Positions 63,983 to 64,000 of a stretch of DNA of 64,000 nucleotides are shown in pieces. Where the stretch lies: contig NZ_AWZV01000026.1 of the NCBI RefSeq assembly GCF_000472545.1, positions 44,695 to 108,694 on the forward strand. Reading direction: 5' to 3'. The notes beneath the pieces are model-generated. The model did no database searches. It was not told where the DNA came from and saw nothing but the letters and a program-made list of their open reading frames with translations. Every line of letters starts with the position of its first letter. Position 1 is the first letter of the stretch. The position numbers and the translations under genes were made by a program. Origin of the DNA: Burkholderia sp. WSM2232 (GTDB taxonomy: Bacteria; Pseudomonadota; Gammaproteobacteria; Burkholderiales; Burkholderiaceae).

Positions 63983-64000
63983 TTAAGGGAATGCCAGTGG
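63983..64000 (-). CDS. Possible last five codons of dapA
   Basis: The minus strand enters the window with codons for PLAFP and a TAA at 63983-63985, 71 bases before bamC. Conserved gene order suggests that this is the end of dapA (4-hydroxy-tetrahydrodipicolinate synthase), but five codons cannot prove it. Confidence 0.3.
   Translation of the reverse strand, partial: PLAFP

Overview
The window is a high-GC stretch of chromosome from a betaproteobacterium of the Burkholderiaceae, most likely Paraburkholderia. This rests on gene order and protein sequences read by eye, not on a database search. The diagnostic blocks are cysS/alkA-like/accA/tilS/lysC/tRNA-Ser, the hfq-hflX-hflK-hflC-hisZ-purA series, and ndk-rlmN-rodZ-ispG-hisS-yfgM-bamB-der. 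No insertion sequence, prophage, integrase, CRISPR array, secretion cluster or defence system is visible. Coding density is high and almost every gene belongs to a recognisable family.

Layout. 0-8.9 kb: 5' end of gltX, a patatin-like lipoprotein, an NlpC/P60 cell-wall peptidase, a complete yejABEF peptide importer and a small secreted Pro/Tyr-rich protein. 8.9-12.2 kb: the most accessory-looking part, with a lone methyltransferase and a divergent tetR/short-chain dehydrogenase pair that share a palindromic control region, ending at tRNA-Ser(GCU). 12.3-19.2 kb (minus strand): cysS, an AlkA-type glycosylase with a histone-like tail, accA, tilS and lysC. 19.5-22.7 kb (plus): TPR protein, exported and cytoplasmic cyclophilins, lpxH. 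22.8-31.9 kb: cysE and trmJ (minus), then suhB, lplT, mutS and a secreted protein that resembles a decayed metallophosphoesterase (plus). 32-41 kb: slyD head to head with a RoxA/YcfD-like oxygenase, an Ala/Ser lipoprotein, a DinG/YoaA helicase, a DUF465 protein, an exported coiled-coil protein and tex. 41-60.8 kb (almost all minus): kup, a phosphoribosyltransferase, purA, hisZ, a DUF2065 protein, hflC, hflK, hflX, hfq, der, bamB, yfgM, hisS, ispG, rodZ, rlmN, ndk. 61-64 kb: a Bax-inhibitor-1 family membrane protein, a metallo-beta-lactamase-fold hydrolase, bamC and perhaps the last codons of dapA.

How the genes work together. The window concentrates envelope biogenesis and quality control (bamB, bamC, lpxH, lplT, hflKC, the cyclophilins, yfgM, rodZ, NlpC/P60), translation (gltX, cysS, hisS, tilS, trmJ, rlmN, the ribosomal oxygenase, der, tRNA-Ser), genome maintenance (mutS, alkA-like, dinG-like) and core biosynthesis (lysC, accA, cysE, purA, hisZ, ispG, ndk).

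I did not find a convincing undescribed system. The points most worth a second look are the degenerate phosphoesterase overlapping mutS, the perfect 14-bp inverted repeat between tetR and the dehydrogenase, low-complexity insertions in otherwise ordinary enzymes (CysE, glycosylase, helicase, TPR protein), the 32-bp head-to-head slyD/oxygenase arrangement, ten-base tandem repeats sitting on stop codons, and an apparently empty 620-bp gap between der and bamB.
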